Below, piece by piece: positions 8,364 to 17,344 of a stretch of 63,676 nucleotides of DNA (position 1 is the first letter of the stretch; the number at the start of each line of letters is the position of its first letter). Both the position numbers and the translations under genes were made by a program. Origin of the DNA: Desulfobacterales bacterium. GTDB taxonomy: Bacteria; Desulfobacterota; Desulfobacteria; Desulfobacterales; SpSt-501. The notes under the pieces were generated by a model. The model saw nothing but the letters and a program-made list of their open reading frames with translations, did not search any database and had not been told where the DNA came from. Where the stretch lies: contig JAUQXK010000119.1 in assembly GCA_030834695.1 (NCBI GenBank), positions 1-63,676 on the forward strand. The letters run 5' to 3'.

Positions 8364-11300
8364 CTATTCGGACATCAATGCCTTGGCTCCCTTTTCCTGG
8401 ATCGCATCGACCAGTGCGAGCAATTGTCTCCCACCCTCGTAGATGTCCTTGACGTATTGCATCTGCTTGTCGTTCAGGTCGCCGAAGTACTTTTCCTGGA
8501 GCACTTCCGCAAACCCGATGATGGCATTCAAGGGCGTTCGCAGCTTATGGGACATGCGCCCCAATGATTCCGATTTGGACTCCGGAGCCTCTTCGGCTTG
8601 GCTCGGGGAAGGGCCTTTTCCATCGGGCGTGCGGATCGGCTTCTGGCTGGACAGCCGCGCCGCTTTCTCCTCAACGAGATTCGGCGGCGGTTCCCCATTC
8701 AATGTATTGTCACCGCTTGCATCCAGCTCGGAATCCCGCCGGTCTCTGATCGAAGAATCGCTTATATGTTCCGGTGCGCAGCGGTGCAGCCAATGGTTGA
8801 TTTTCTCCATCAATTCTTGGGACCGCACCGGCTTGGCGATGTAATCGTCCATGCCGGCGTCCAGGCACGCCTTCATGTCGCCCTGCATGGCATTGGCCGT
8901 CATGGCGATAATGGGCACGTTGGGATTCAGCGTGGCGGGCTCGCCGGTGCGGATGCGGCGAGCCGCTTCGAAGCCGTCCATCTCGGGCATCTGACAATCC
9001 ATCAGCACCAGGTCGTAGGAAACGCGTGCAAGGGCTTCCAGCGCGGCCACGCCGTTGCCGGCCACGTCCGCGCGGAGATCGAGCTTCGTGAGCATGGCCA
9101 GGGCCACCTCTTGGTTGATCCGGTTGTCCTCGACCAGCAGCAGGCGCCTTTGGGACCGGGGCGTCTCGTCCATTACATGCCGGGTGATAAGCTGCTTGCG
9201 GCCGGTGCTGTCCAGCTGACCGTCCGGCTCCATGATGCGCACCAGGCATTCGTGCAGGTGGGTCTGCCGCACCGGTTTGGATAGGTACGCTTCAAAGCCG
9301 ACTGAGCGTATGCGGGCCGCGTCGCCCCGCTGACCCATGGACGTCAGCAGCACGAGCCGCGTGTTTTTGGCCTCGGCGGATGCCTTGATCCTTCGGCCCA
9401 GATCCTCGCCGCTCATATCCGACATCTGCATGCCCAGCAACGCAATCTCGAACGGATCGCTGCTTCGAGCGGCATCCATCAACTGATCGAATGCAGCCGC
9501 TCCGTTGCTTGCTTCACATACCCGGCATCCCCAAGCCTGCAGCATCGTGCTCAGGATGAAACGGTTGGTGTCGTGGCCGTCCACCACCAGAACGCGCTGT
9601 TCTCCCAGCCTGCCGGATCCGTCAACTGCCGGTTTGCAGACATCCGGCTGCCGACGAAACCTGGCGGTGAAGGAAAAGGCCGACCCCTTGCCGGGCTCGC
9701 TCTCCACGCCGATGGCCCCGCCCATCATCTCGGCCAGTTGTTTGGAGATGGCGAGTCCCAAGCCGGTCCCGCCGTATTTTCGGGAGCTCGAGCTGTCCAC
9801 TTGCGTGAAGGAATTGAAAAGCAGCCCCTTCTTATGCGCCGGAATGCCGATGCCGGTGTCGCGGACCGAGAATTTCAAGAAGACGTTTTCCGGATCCTTT
9901 TCCAGGCATTGCACCCGCAGGGCCACCTCGCCGCGGTCGGTGAACTTGACCCCATTGCCGATCAGGTTCACGATGATCTGGCGCAGGCGTCCGGGGTCTC
10001 CGCGCAGCAGGGTCGGAATGTCCGGATCCACCATGCCGGTGAGCTCGATCCCTTTTTCAACCGCCTTGGCCGATAGCAATTCCACCGTGTTCTCGACGGC
10101 CGACCGCAGGTCGAAATCGATGACCTCCAGTTCGAGTTTGCCGGCTTCTATTTTCGAAAAATCCAGGATGTCGTTGATGATGGCCAGCAGGGATTCGCCG
10201 CTGGAACGGATGATCTCGGCGTAGCGGCCCTGCTCGGAATTCAGCTCGGTCTCCATCAGGAGCCCGGTGGCGGCGATCACGCCGTTCATCGGCGTGCGGA
10301 TCTCGTGGCTCATGTTCGCCAGGAAATTGCTCTTGGCGATGCTGGCCATCTGCGCCTCGATGGCCATTTCATTGGTGCGGGCAATGGCCTCTTCCAGCTG
10401 CGCATAGCTTGACTCCAGGTCGGCCTTGGCCCGGTGCAGCGCCTCCTCGGAAGCCTTCCGCTGCGTGATGTCGGTCAGCACGCCTTCGACCGCCACCGGC
10501 TCTCCCGAATCGTCATTCACGACATGGGAGCTGACAATGACCGTGCTGTCCGACCCGTCGAACCGCTTCATCTTGATCTCGTAGCCCGTCACCTGTCCGC
10601 TGCGGCGCAGTTCCTCGAGCAGGGTCTGTCGGTCTTCCGGGTCGGAATAAAGCTTCTGCGCCACGTCCATGCCGATCAGACTGTCGACGGACTCGACCCC
10701 GAAGAGCTTGGCGCCCGACGGGCTGCACATGACCAATTTGCCGTCCATATCGGTCCGATAGAACACCTCCTGCATGCGCTCGATGATGTTCCGGTGTTTT
10801 CGCTCGCTGATGCGCAGCGCCTCTTCAGCCCTTTTCCGGCCCGATATGTCGATAACCACGAAAAGGGCCGCGGCGATATGGCCCTTTTCATCGCGCATGC
10901 CGTGCACCGTGGCGATCGCCGGGAAGGCTTCGCCGCTTGTGCGCTTCAAGGAAAACTCACCCGAAAGCGCCTCTGTTTCCGCGTGCGAGAAGGCCAATTG
11001 CTCCACGTGTCTTTGCAGGTCACTCGGCAGCCCCAACATCGCAGCCGGTTTTCTTAACGCCTCGCTCCGCGCACAACTGAAAATTTTCTCTGCGCCGGGG
11101 CTGAAATCCAGGATCAACGCCTCCCAGCCCACCAAATCGACGACCACAAACCCAACGTTGTCCGCAGCCTTGAAAATGGCCTCCAACCGCTCGCGTCCCT
11201 GGTGGATGGCCATCTGGTGCTTTCTGAGCTCGCGGAATCTCAGCAGCATCATGACGACGAGAAGCGCCAGCCCCACGACGGCCATCAGGCCCAGAAGGTG

Positions 11301-12185
11301 GTGCAGCGGCGCGGTTTTTCCGAAAATCAGATCGGCGGGGAGCATGGAGAGCAGGATAAAAGGCGTGCCCTGAATCAATGCGGCAGCGGCCATGTTATCC
11401 CCGAAATCACGCCGCGTCACGCGCTCGTTTACCTCCGCGACACCACTGAGCCATTCCCACACCCTGGCATCCAGAAAGCGGTCTTCAGGGCCGATCGCGG
11501 CGATCAAGTGATTTGAGTCCACCAGGCCGGTGAAGTGAAGATTGGAGCTGAATGGATCCGCTTCAGGGCTGGCTAGAAACCCCTCGAAATTGCACCAGGC
11601 GACCACTTGGGCCACGTGGTCTTCCTTGAAGAACACCGGCACGGAAACCACCACCATTTCAGCGCCGTTCAACCTTCTGTTGAAGACTGCCGGCCGGGCG
11701 CTGACCAGCGACAGCCACTCGTCGGCCGGTTGGGCGTCCGCAACGATATTGCGCCCGTCGATGAGGCGGCGGCCCTCCACGTCCGCCAAGACGATGCGCG
11801 CCCAGCGGCCGACTTCATCCATCCGGTCCCCTTGCTGAATCTCGTCGAACAGCCGGCCGATGCCTGCCAGGCTGGCGCGCAGTCCATACTGCATGGTCAT
11901 GCCCATAGACTTGTTCGCATAGTAACTGGCAAGCTCGGAGCGGGTCGCCAGCCTGCGCATATCTCTTTGGCGTTCGGCAATATAAAATTGAATCGACCGG
12001 GCCTGGTGTTCGATTTCCAATGCGAAGCGTTCTTCCGCGGTCCCTCGCAAACTGGACTGTGAAAGGTAACTGTTGGCGAAAAGATAGACGATGTAGCTCA
12101 ACAGCAGAAAGCTGCTTAACCAAAACAGGATATTCCCCTGATGGATGATCCGCTTCGGATGGGCTTCGGGTGATTCGGCGAACAT
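8364..12185 (-). CDS. Membrane hybrid sensor histidine kinase (PAS-PAS-HisKA-HATPase-REC-REC-orphan DHp)
   Basis: This 1273-residue phosphorelay kinase has TM1 near residues 20-40, a periplasmic sensor region to about 285, TM2 near 290-312, two PAS domains (about 330-575) and a coiled coil. HisKA has ANMSHEIRTPMNGV, and the HATPase has GTGLGLAISKQLAEMMGG. Receiver 1 has LLGMQMSDMSG, where Gly (codon 9432-9434) replaces the phospho-Asp. Receiver 2 is intact (LMDCQMPEMDG). A low-complexity linker follows, then a second DHp-like helix pair at the very C-terminus (GRMSHKLRTPLNAIIGFAEV) with no ATPase after it. It starts 16 nt after the binding-protein gene, so the two are probably one operon. The ligand is unknown; the neighbouring periplasmic binding protein may deliver it. 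Confidence 0.93.
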   Translation of the reverse strand: MFAESPEAHPKRIIHQGNILFWLSSFLLLSYIVYLFANSYLSQSSLRGTAEERFALEIEHQARSIQFYIAERQRDMRRLATRSELASYYANKSMGMTMQYGLRASLAGIGRLFDEIQQGDRMDEVGRWARIVLADVEGRRLIDGRNIVADAQPADEWLSLVSARPAVFNRRLNGAEMVVVSVPVFFKEDHVAQVVAWCNFEGFLASPEADPFSSNLHFTGLVDSNHLIAAIGPEDRFLDARVWEWLSGVAEVNERVTRRDFGDNMAAAALIQGTPFILLSMLPADLIFGKTAPLHHLLGLMAVVGLALLVVMMLLRFRELRKHQMAIHQGRERLEAIFKAADNVGFVVVDLVGWEALILDFSPGAEKIFSCARSEALRKPAAMLGLPSDLQRHVEQLAFSHAETEALSGEFSLKRTSGEAFPAIATVHGMRDEKGHIAAALFVVIDISGRKRAEEALRISERKHRNIIERMQEVFYRTDMDGKLVMCSPSGAKLFGVESVDSLIGMDVAQKLYSDPEDRQTLLEELRRSGQVTGYEIKMKRFDGSDSTVIVSSHVVNDDSGEPVAVEGVLTDITQRKASEEALHRAKADLESSYAQLEEAIARTNEMAIEAQMASIAKSNFLANMSHEIRTPMNGVIAATGLLMETELNSEQGRYAEIIRSSGESLLAIINDILDFSKIEAGKLELEVIDFDLRSAVENTVELLSAKAVEKGIELTGMVDPDIPTLLRGDPGRLRQIIVNLIGNGVKFTDRGEVALRVQCLEKDPENVFLKFSVRDTGIGIPAHKKGLLFNSFTQVDSSSSRKYGGTGLGLAISKQLAEMMGGAIGVESEPGKGSAFSFTARFRRQPDVCKPAVDGSGRLGEQRVLVVDGHDTNRFILSTMLQAWGCRVCEASNGAAAFDQLMDAARSSDPFEIALLGMQMSDMSGEDLGRRIKASAEAKNTRLVLLTSMGQRGDAARIRSVGFEAYLSKPVRQTHLHECLVRIMEPDGQLDSTGRKQLITRHVMDETPRSQRRLLLVEDNRINQEVALAMLTKLDLRADVAGNGVAALEALARVSYDLVLMDCQMPEMDGFEAARRIRTGEPATLNPNVPIIAMTANAMQGDMKACLDAGMDDYIAKPVRSQELMEKINHWLHRCAPEHISDSSIRDRRDSELDASGDNTLNGEPPPNLVEEKAARLSSQKPIRTPDGKGPSPSQAEEAPESKSESLGRMSHKLRTPLNAIIGFAEVLQEKYFGDLNDKQMQYVKDIYEGGRQLLALVDAIQEKGAKALMSE

Positions 12186-12201
12186 CGGTTTTTGCCCGAT
12201 C

Positions 12202-13116
12202 CTACTTTTGGGGAGCCGCGCAGCCTTCGAAAAATTTGGAATAGTAATAGACGGCGTCCGGATAGTATTTCTGGATCAGCCGGATATAGGTCCCGTCTTT
12301 CCGGCATTGATTCAGAAAATCGTTGTAAGCCTGGCGCAGCTGTCGGTCCTCCTTGCGAAATGCTTCCGCCATCTGCTGCTCGGAGCTTACCGGCCCGATG
12401 ATCTTGACTTGCCCGGCCCATTTGTTCATTGCGATCAGCGCGTCGGGCACATCCAGAATGGTGGCATCCGCACCGCCCTGCAGCATGGCTGGGAAGATCT
12501 CGTGGAGGCCTCCGGGAAACTCCATCAGCTTGGCCCCCGTTTCGGACAGCTTATAGAGGGACGGGTCCAGGCAGGTCCCTGCTTTAACAAGGAGGCTGCG
12601 GCCTTTGAGCATTTTTTTGACCTGCTGGATGTCTGCTTCGATGTCGTTTGACGGCGTGATGGGGTTCAGCGCCGAGCTGGGCGCCGTGATCAGCCAGACC
12701 TGGGTCGGAAAGCTCGGATCGGAAAAAGCCACCAGCTCTTCGCGCCAGGCCAGAACCGTTAATCCCGCGGCAATGACATCCCCTTTTGCTTGAATCAGTT
12801 GGACGACGTCCTTCCCCTTTTTATCCTTGACGTGCACCTTTCCCGTCAGATCCGGAATAGCCGATGCGAACGTCGTGTCGATGTATTCGTATCGCACCCC
12901 GAGATGCTTCGCAAAAATCCGCATGAGATCGACGCTCAGGCCGTCGCCGGCCCCGCTGACGAAGTTGGCGTAAGGGATCCCAAGGTGGCGCAGCACGCCT
13001 CGCTCTTTTAAAGCGTCCAGATCCTGAGCGGCACTCCCTGTGCAAGGTTGCACAAGCGTCAGAATACTGGCGATGAATAGAAGCAATGTCCAATAGGCGC
13101 AAGGCCTGGTCCTCAT
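12202..13116 (-). CDS. Periplasmic amino-acid-type solute-binding protein (SBP_bac_3)
   Basis: This 304-residue protein has a cleavable signal peptide (hydrophobic TLLLFIASILTLV, cleavage near GSAAQ). A family-3 solute-binding fold follows: KERGVLRHLGIPY, GLSVDLMRIFAKHLGV, a lobe with DVVQLIQAKGDVIAAGLTV and the C-terminal FLNQCRKDGTYIRLIQKYYP. No ABC permease or ATPase is next to it; the next gene, 16 nt on, is the membrane hybrid kinase. It is therefore more likely a ligand-presenting partner of that kinase than part of an importer. That role is inference. Two cysteines near the end of the mature protein (NQC, EGC) could form a disulfide. Confidence 0.88.
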   Translation of the reverse strand: MRTRPCAYWTLLLFIASILTLVQPCTGSAAQDLDALKERGVLRHLGIPYANFVSGAGDGLSVDLMRIFAKHLGVRYEYIDTTFASAIPDLTGKVHVKDKKGKDVVQLIQAKGDVIAAGLTVLAWREELVAFSDPSFPTQVWLITAPSSALNPITPSNDIEADIQQVKKMLKGRSLLVKAGTCLDPSLYKLSETGAKLMEFPGGLHEIFPAMLQGGADATILDVPDALIAMNKWAGQVKIIGPVSSEQQMAEAFRKEDRQLRQAYNDFLNQCRKDGTYIRLIQKYYPDAVYYYSKFFEGCAAPQK

Positions 13117-13182
13117 GGCGCACCTCTCCTTTTTTGGGTTGTGACTAGTATTCGGTTGGCAGTCTGAGAAACATTAAGCGTT

Positions 13183-13554
13183 TTATTCCGTCTTTCCGCC
13201 GAGTTCTTCCTTCTGGCGGTAAAAGTTCGCCCGGATTATTCCAGTCACGAATTTGTGCCTATCCCCCTTTGAGCCCGCGAACGTCAGCCCGGAGTTTGCA
13301 ACCCCGTTGCTTGCTTGCAGGAAGTAGACTCTTTTGCATCTGATCTCCGTAGTCCGCTCCTCGACGTCTGCAAAGCTGATGAGCACATCCTCGCCGGGTT
13401 GCGCGCCGGAGGATCTTAAAAGCACCCCTCCCGGGCTCACATCGATCACGACGCCGGGATGCGGTTCGAGCGGTTCCTCATCGGCGTTCAGAGTTCGATA
13501 CACCACCGGCACATGGATGCTGATGCGAGGGTGTCTGCGACGATTCATGGGCAT
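13183..13554 (-). CDS. PilZ-domain protein (probable c-di-GMP receptor)
   Basis: This 123-residue single PilZ domain shows the c-di-GMP-binding signature: the N-terminal arginine block RRRHPRISIHVPV and, about 30 residues later, DVSPGGVLLRS (the D/NxSxxG element). It probably acts as a small effector or adaptor. It lies 66 nt upstream of the binding-protein/hybrid-kinase pair and may be in the same transcript. With the HD-GYP phosphodiesterase nearby, it makes a local c-di-GMP theme. An AGGA site precedes the ATG at close spacing. The target is not known. Confidence 0.85.
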   Translation of the reverse strand: MPMNRRRHPRISIHVPVVYRTLNADEEPLEPHPGVVIDVSPGGVLLRSSGAQPGEDVLISFADVEERTTEIRCKRVYFLQASNGVANSGLTFAGSKGDRHKFVTGIIRANFYRQKEELGGKTE

Positions 13555-13810
13555 AGGATCCTAAGAAACCAGATTAGCGCCGCGGTTCGGGCGTGCGGCA
13601 ACCGGATGAAATTATGCAATAAGGAATATCGGATCGAGCGAGGCGGAACTTGAGCGATGGGGCCGTTCCGCCACACGGCCTCTCGGTTCCATCGGCAACG
13701 CACCGATACCTAACAAAAAATTGGAGTGGCGAAACGGTTACAATTCGGGCCGCAGAGGGAACGCCGGCAGGCTCACGAAAGGCATAGGGCGGGTAAACGG
13801 ATATATAAAG

Positions 13811-13980
13811 GGTCTCATAATTGTCTTTACGTCGTCATTCCGGCATGCTTTTAGCCGGAATCCAGTAAATCCAACCAGTTCTGGATGCCCCCGTATCGTG
13901 GTACGGGGCAGGCTTATCAAGCCTGCCCCGGAGATCATTGATCCGGGGCCCGGCATGACGGTACTATTTCGAGACGATTA
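13811..13980 (+). repeat. Dispersed palindromic repeat R1, copy 3
   Basis: This 170-nt element runs from GGTCTCATAATTGTC to CGAGACGATTA, with short inverted ends GTCTC/GAGAC and several internal hairpins. By my manual comparison it differs from the copy at 46767-46936 at about five positions with no length change. It lies in the 468-nt gap 13555-14022 between the kinase operon and the PilZ gene. The rest of that gap (13555-13810) shows no gene. Confidence 0.88.
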
Positions 13981-14022
13981 ATCCCGTGGGAAACGATCGT
14001 TTCGATTGCGAAATCGATTGAA

Positions 14023-16929
14023 TCAATTCCGCTTCTCGTCCCCTTCGAACGAGAAGGGCGGCAAGGCTCTCTCTATGGTGTCGGACCCGTCGAGCGCATT
14101 TCTGACGGAATTGGCGAGATCTTGGATGGTGACGGGTTTGGTCAGGATTTCCCTGATCCCGAGCAACCCGGCTTCATGGGGGTTGATCTTCTCGGTATTG
14201 CCGGTGCACAGGATGACCGGCAGGCCGGGACGAATTCGCAGCAGCTCGGCCGCGAGTTTCACCCCGCTCATCTGCGGCATGGTCAGGTCGGTGATGACCA
14301 GGTCGAATTCGCCGGGACTCGACCGGAAGACGTCAAGCGCCGCAACCGGGCTGTTCTGAGTGTTCACCTGGTAGCCGAGATGGCGGAGCGTCATCTCGCC
14401 GACGCGCGCCAGGGCTTTTTCGTCATCGATGAAAAGAATGCGCTCCCTGCCCTTCGGCAGCAGGCCCAGCGGGGTCGATTCCGGCTTCGGCTCCGATGGG
14501 ATGCGCGGGAGAAAAACATGAAATGTCGCCCCTTTTCCGGCCTTGCTGTCGACTTTTATCGATCCGCCGTGCGATGCGACGATCCCGTGAACGACGGAGA
14601 GCCCCAGCCCCTGGCCTTTGCCGATCTCGCGGGTCGTAAAGAATGGCTCGAAGATCCGCTCCCGTACAGTCGGCTCGATCCCGGCGCCGGTGTCGGATAC
14701 GATGATCTCAACAAAATCCCCCCCAGCCGAGTGGCCAGGAAATTGAATCGCTTCTTGGCTGAGGGCGGTATTCGTCAACCGGATCGTCAACGTGCCTCCG
14801 TCATCTTCCATGGCCTGGGCGGCATTGGTGCAAAGATTGATCAGGACCTGCTGCATTTGGCCCGGATCGGCCGACACCGTTCCGGCATCAGCGTCAAGAT
14901 CGACGACCAATTGAATGTTCGAGGATAGTGAAGAACGCAGGAACTCGGCGGTTTCCTTGATCAAGGGCCGCAGGCTGATGGGTATTCGTTCCATCCGCCC
15001 TCGCCGGCTGAGCATCAATATCTGTTTGACCGTGTTCTTGGCCCGCATGGATGCGGAAAGGATCTGCTTGACGGATTCGGCGGCCGGCCCGGTCACCGCC
15101 CCCTTCAGCTGCAGCATCTCCGCATTGCCCACGATCAACCCGAGGACGTTGTTGAAATCATGGGCGATCCCGGCCGCCAACGTACCGACGGCCTGCATCT
15201 TCTGAGCTTCGCGGTAATTCTGCTCAAGCTCCAACTCTTTGGTGATGTCGTGCTTGACGGCGACATAGTTGCTGATCGCTCCGGACGCGTCGCGCACCGG
15301 TGAGATCTTCGCTTTCTCGGTGTACAGGCGGCCGTCTTTACGTTTGTTGACCAAATGCCCCTGCCAGGTCCCCCCTGAAACCAACGTGTTCCACATGTCG
15401 CGGTAGAACGCGTCGTCGTGCTTGCCGCTCTTGAGAATGCTCGGATTTTTGCCGATCGCCTCTTCACGGCGGTAGCCGGTTTCTTGTTCGAAGGCGGGGT
15501 TCACATATTGAATGGCTCCGGCGGCATCCGTGACCACGACCGTCTCGGCCGCCTGTTCGATGGCCGCGGCCAACCGTTTCAACTCTTTCTGCGCGGTCTG
15601 CAATTCGGTCAAGTCGCGTGCAACAACCATCGCGCCGACCACCTCGGAGGCCCGGTTTCGGCAGGGCGATAAGGTGATCTGCATGTATCGCCGGCTCTGG
15701 GCGGGATAATCGAACCAATCCGAATAGCTGACCGCTTCGCCGGCCAGACATCGGTCCAGCCGCGCTTGGATGACGTTTTCGAAAAGCGGTTTGCCGAGGA
15801 CATCCGCCACGGTTTTCCCCATGATGGTGTCCGGCTTGAGGCCCACCTCCTGCAGGTAGGCTTGGTTGGCGATTCGGTAGGCATAGTCCCTTCCCACCAG
15901 GCACATGGCGTCTTGAGCGGAGGCGACCATCTGCCGGAAGACCGACAGATCCTCCTCCGCCTGCTTGCGCGCGGTGATGTCGGTGGACATGCCGAAGGCG
16001 CCTCGGAATCGGCCCTCCGCATCCAGGATCGGGGTCGCCGATACGAGCGCCCATACGGCTTGTCCGTCCTTACGCCGAAAGCGCCGCTCGTACACCTCGT
16101 TGACCCCGCGACGGCGGGCCGCCAGCTTGGCGGCATGGTCCGGCAGGTCCTCCTCGAAGAAAAAGGAATCCCCCGGCCGTCCGACCATCTCCTCGATCGC
16201 ATATCCCAGCATGTCCGCCATGCGCCGGTTGACCAGGGTCACCCGCTTCTGATCGTCCACCGCCATGATCGCTTCGCTGGTCGTCTCGAACATCCGCCGG
16301 TATTTCGCCTCGCTTTCGATCAGCGCCGCCTCCATGCGCCGGCGCCCGGTGACATCGCGGACGGCGGTGCAGCGGGTTCGGAGGTTTCCGAGTTCGACGG
16401 GTCTGCCGTGAGCCTCGACGGAGATCCGCGACCCGTCCTTTCGGATCATCTCGTGCGCGAGGACATCTTCCCGGTTCAGCGCGAAGTTTTCCGAGACGTG
16501 GGCCCTGGCGTCATCGGCGATCAGGTCGCTCAACGGGCTGCCGAGCAGCTCGTCTCGCGAGTACCCCAGCATGCGTGCGAATTGATCGTTGCAATCCACG
16601 ACTCGGCCGGCCTCGCTGAACACGATCCCCTCGAAGGTTGCGGCCGCAAAGGTCTGCAGACGCGATTCGCTTTCCGCCAGGTTCTTTTCGGCGGCGGCGT
16701 ATTTTCTTATCTCCCGGCGCAGCAGAAAAAAGATCAACCACCCGGTAACGAGAATGAACGCCCAGCCTTTCAGCATGGCCACCTGCGTCACGACCGCTAT
16801 GTCGGCGGCGTGCCGGCCGAGCAGATGATCGGAAAGGAGGATGTAAGCCGATGAGACGGCGGCGTAGATAAGCGCGGCGGCGGCGGCAGACCGCACGGGA
16901 GAAGGCCTTGTGGCGTTTGGCTTCGTCAT
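14023..16929 (-). CDS. Membrane PAS hybrid histidine kinase with C-terminal receiver
   Basis: This 968-residue kinase has two N-terminal membrane segments (ALIYAAVSSAYILLSDHLL and MLKGWAFILVTGWLIFFLL) with almost no periplasmic loop, then four PAS domains (about 80-560). A DFNN-type DHp follows (VGTLAAGIAHDFNNVLG), an HATPase with ISTGAGIE-like G1 (VSDTGAGIE) and GQGLGLSVVHG, and a receiver (FIDDEKALA, phospho-Asp in VITDLTMPQMSG). I chose the ATG at 16927-16929, 13 nt after the stop of the single receiver gene. A longer frame to 17034 would overlap that gene and adds no recognisable domain. It is last in the kinase-receiver-kinase operon. The sensed signal is probably cytoplasmic or redox, through PAS; this is inference. 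Confidence 0.92.
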   Translation of the reverse strand: MTKPNATRPSPVRSAAAAALIYAAVSSAYILLSDHLLGRHAADIAVVTQVAMLKGWAFILVTGWLIFFLLRREIRKYAAAEKNLAESESRLQTFAAATFEGIVFSEAGRVVDCNDQFARMLGYSRDELLGSPLSDLIADDARAHVSENFALNREDVLAHEMIRKDGSRISVEAHGRPVELGNLRTRCTAVRDVTGRRRMEAALIESEAKYRRMFETTSEAIMAVDDQKRVTLVNRRMADMLGYAIEEMVGRPGDSFFFEEDLPDHAAKLAARRRGVNEVYERRFRRKDGQAVWALVSATPILDAEGRFRGAFGMSTDITARKQAEEDLSVFRQMVASAQDAMCLVGRDYAYRIANQAYLQEVGLKPDTIMGKTVADVLGKPLFENVIQARLDRCLAGEAVSYSDWFDYPAQSRRYMQITLSPCRNRASEVVGAMVVARDLTELQTAQKELKRLAAAIEQAAETVVVTDAAGAIQYVNPAFEQETGYRREEAIGKNPSILKSGKHDDAFYRDMWNTLVSGGTWQGHLVNKRKDGRLYTEKAKISPVRDASGAISNYVAVKHDITKELELEQNYREAQKMQAVGTLAAGIAHDFNNVLGLIVGNAEMLQLKGAVTGPAAESVKQILSASMRAKNTVKQILMLSRRGRMERIPISLRPLIKETAEFLRSSLSSNIQLVVDLDADAGTVSADPGQMQQVLINLCTNAAQAMEDDGGTLTIRLTNTALSQEAIQFPGHSAGGDFVEIIVSDTGAGIEPTVRERIFEPFFTTREIGKGQGLGLSVVHGIVASHGGSIKVDSKAGKGATFHVFLPRIPSEPKPESTPLGLLPKGRERILFIDDEKALARVGEMTLRHLGYQVNTQNSPVAALDVFRSSPGEFDLVITDLTMPQMSGVKLAAELLRIRPGLPVILCTGNTEKINPHEAGLLGIREILTKPVTIQDLANSVRNALDGSDTIERALPPFSFEGDEKRN

Positions 16930-16942
16930 TTTTTTCGCGTTT

Positions 16943-17311
16943 TCACGATTCCAGCAGGATGGAGACTTTTTCCAGAAGCTCATCAAGGCTGAAAGGCTTG
17001 TACAAGGTATCGGCCGCGCCGAAACGCTTGGCAAGCGTCAGGCGCAGGGCGGGGTCGGTGGTTCCGCCGCCGGTAACGGCCAGCACTTTTAATTGCGGGT
17101 GTTCCTTCTGCAGGTTTCGGATCAACTCCAGGCCGTCCATGTCAGGCATGACGATATCGGAAATAATCAGTTCCGGAACGTGTTCCTGAATTTGCCGGGT
17201 GGCCGCGAGCCCATTCGGGGCTTCCGCCACCTGATGGCCGGCCATGGTAAGGCGCCGGCATACGAGGCGGCGCAACTCATCGTCATCTTCCACCACGAGG
17301 ATCTCAGCCAT
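16943..17311 (-). CDS. Single-domain response regulator (CheY-like)
   Basis: This 122-residue stand-alone receiver has the acidic pocket VVEDDDE, phospho-Asp52 in IISDIVMPDMDG, the Thr switch position in VLAVTGGG and Lys in LYKPFS. It has no output domain. It lies between two hybrid kinases in one operon (34 nt after the upstream kinase, 13 nt before the next), so it is likely a phosphate shuttle or connector between them. Confidence 0.93.
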   Translation of the reverse strand: MAEILVVEDDDELRRLVCRRLTMAGHQVAEAPNGLAATRQIQEHVPELIISDIVMPDMDGLELIRNLQKEHPQLKVLAVTGGGTTDPALRLTLAKRFGAADTLYKPFSLDELLEKVSILLES

Positions 17312-17344
17312 AACAACTCCGCTAATTATAAAGTCTTTGAATCT

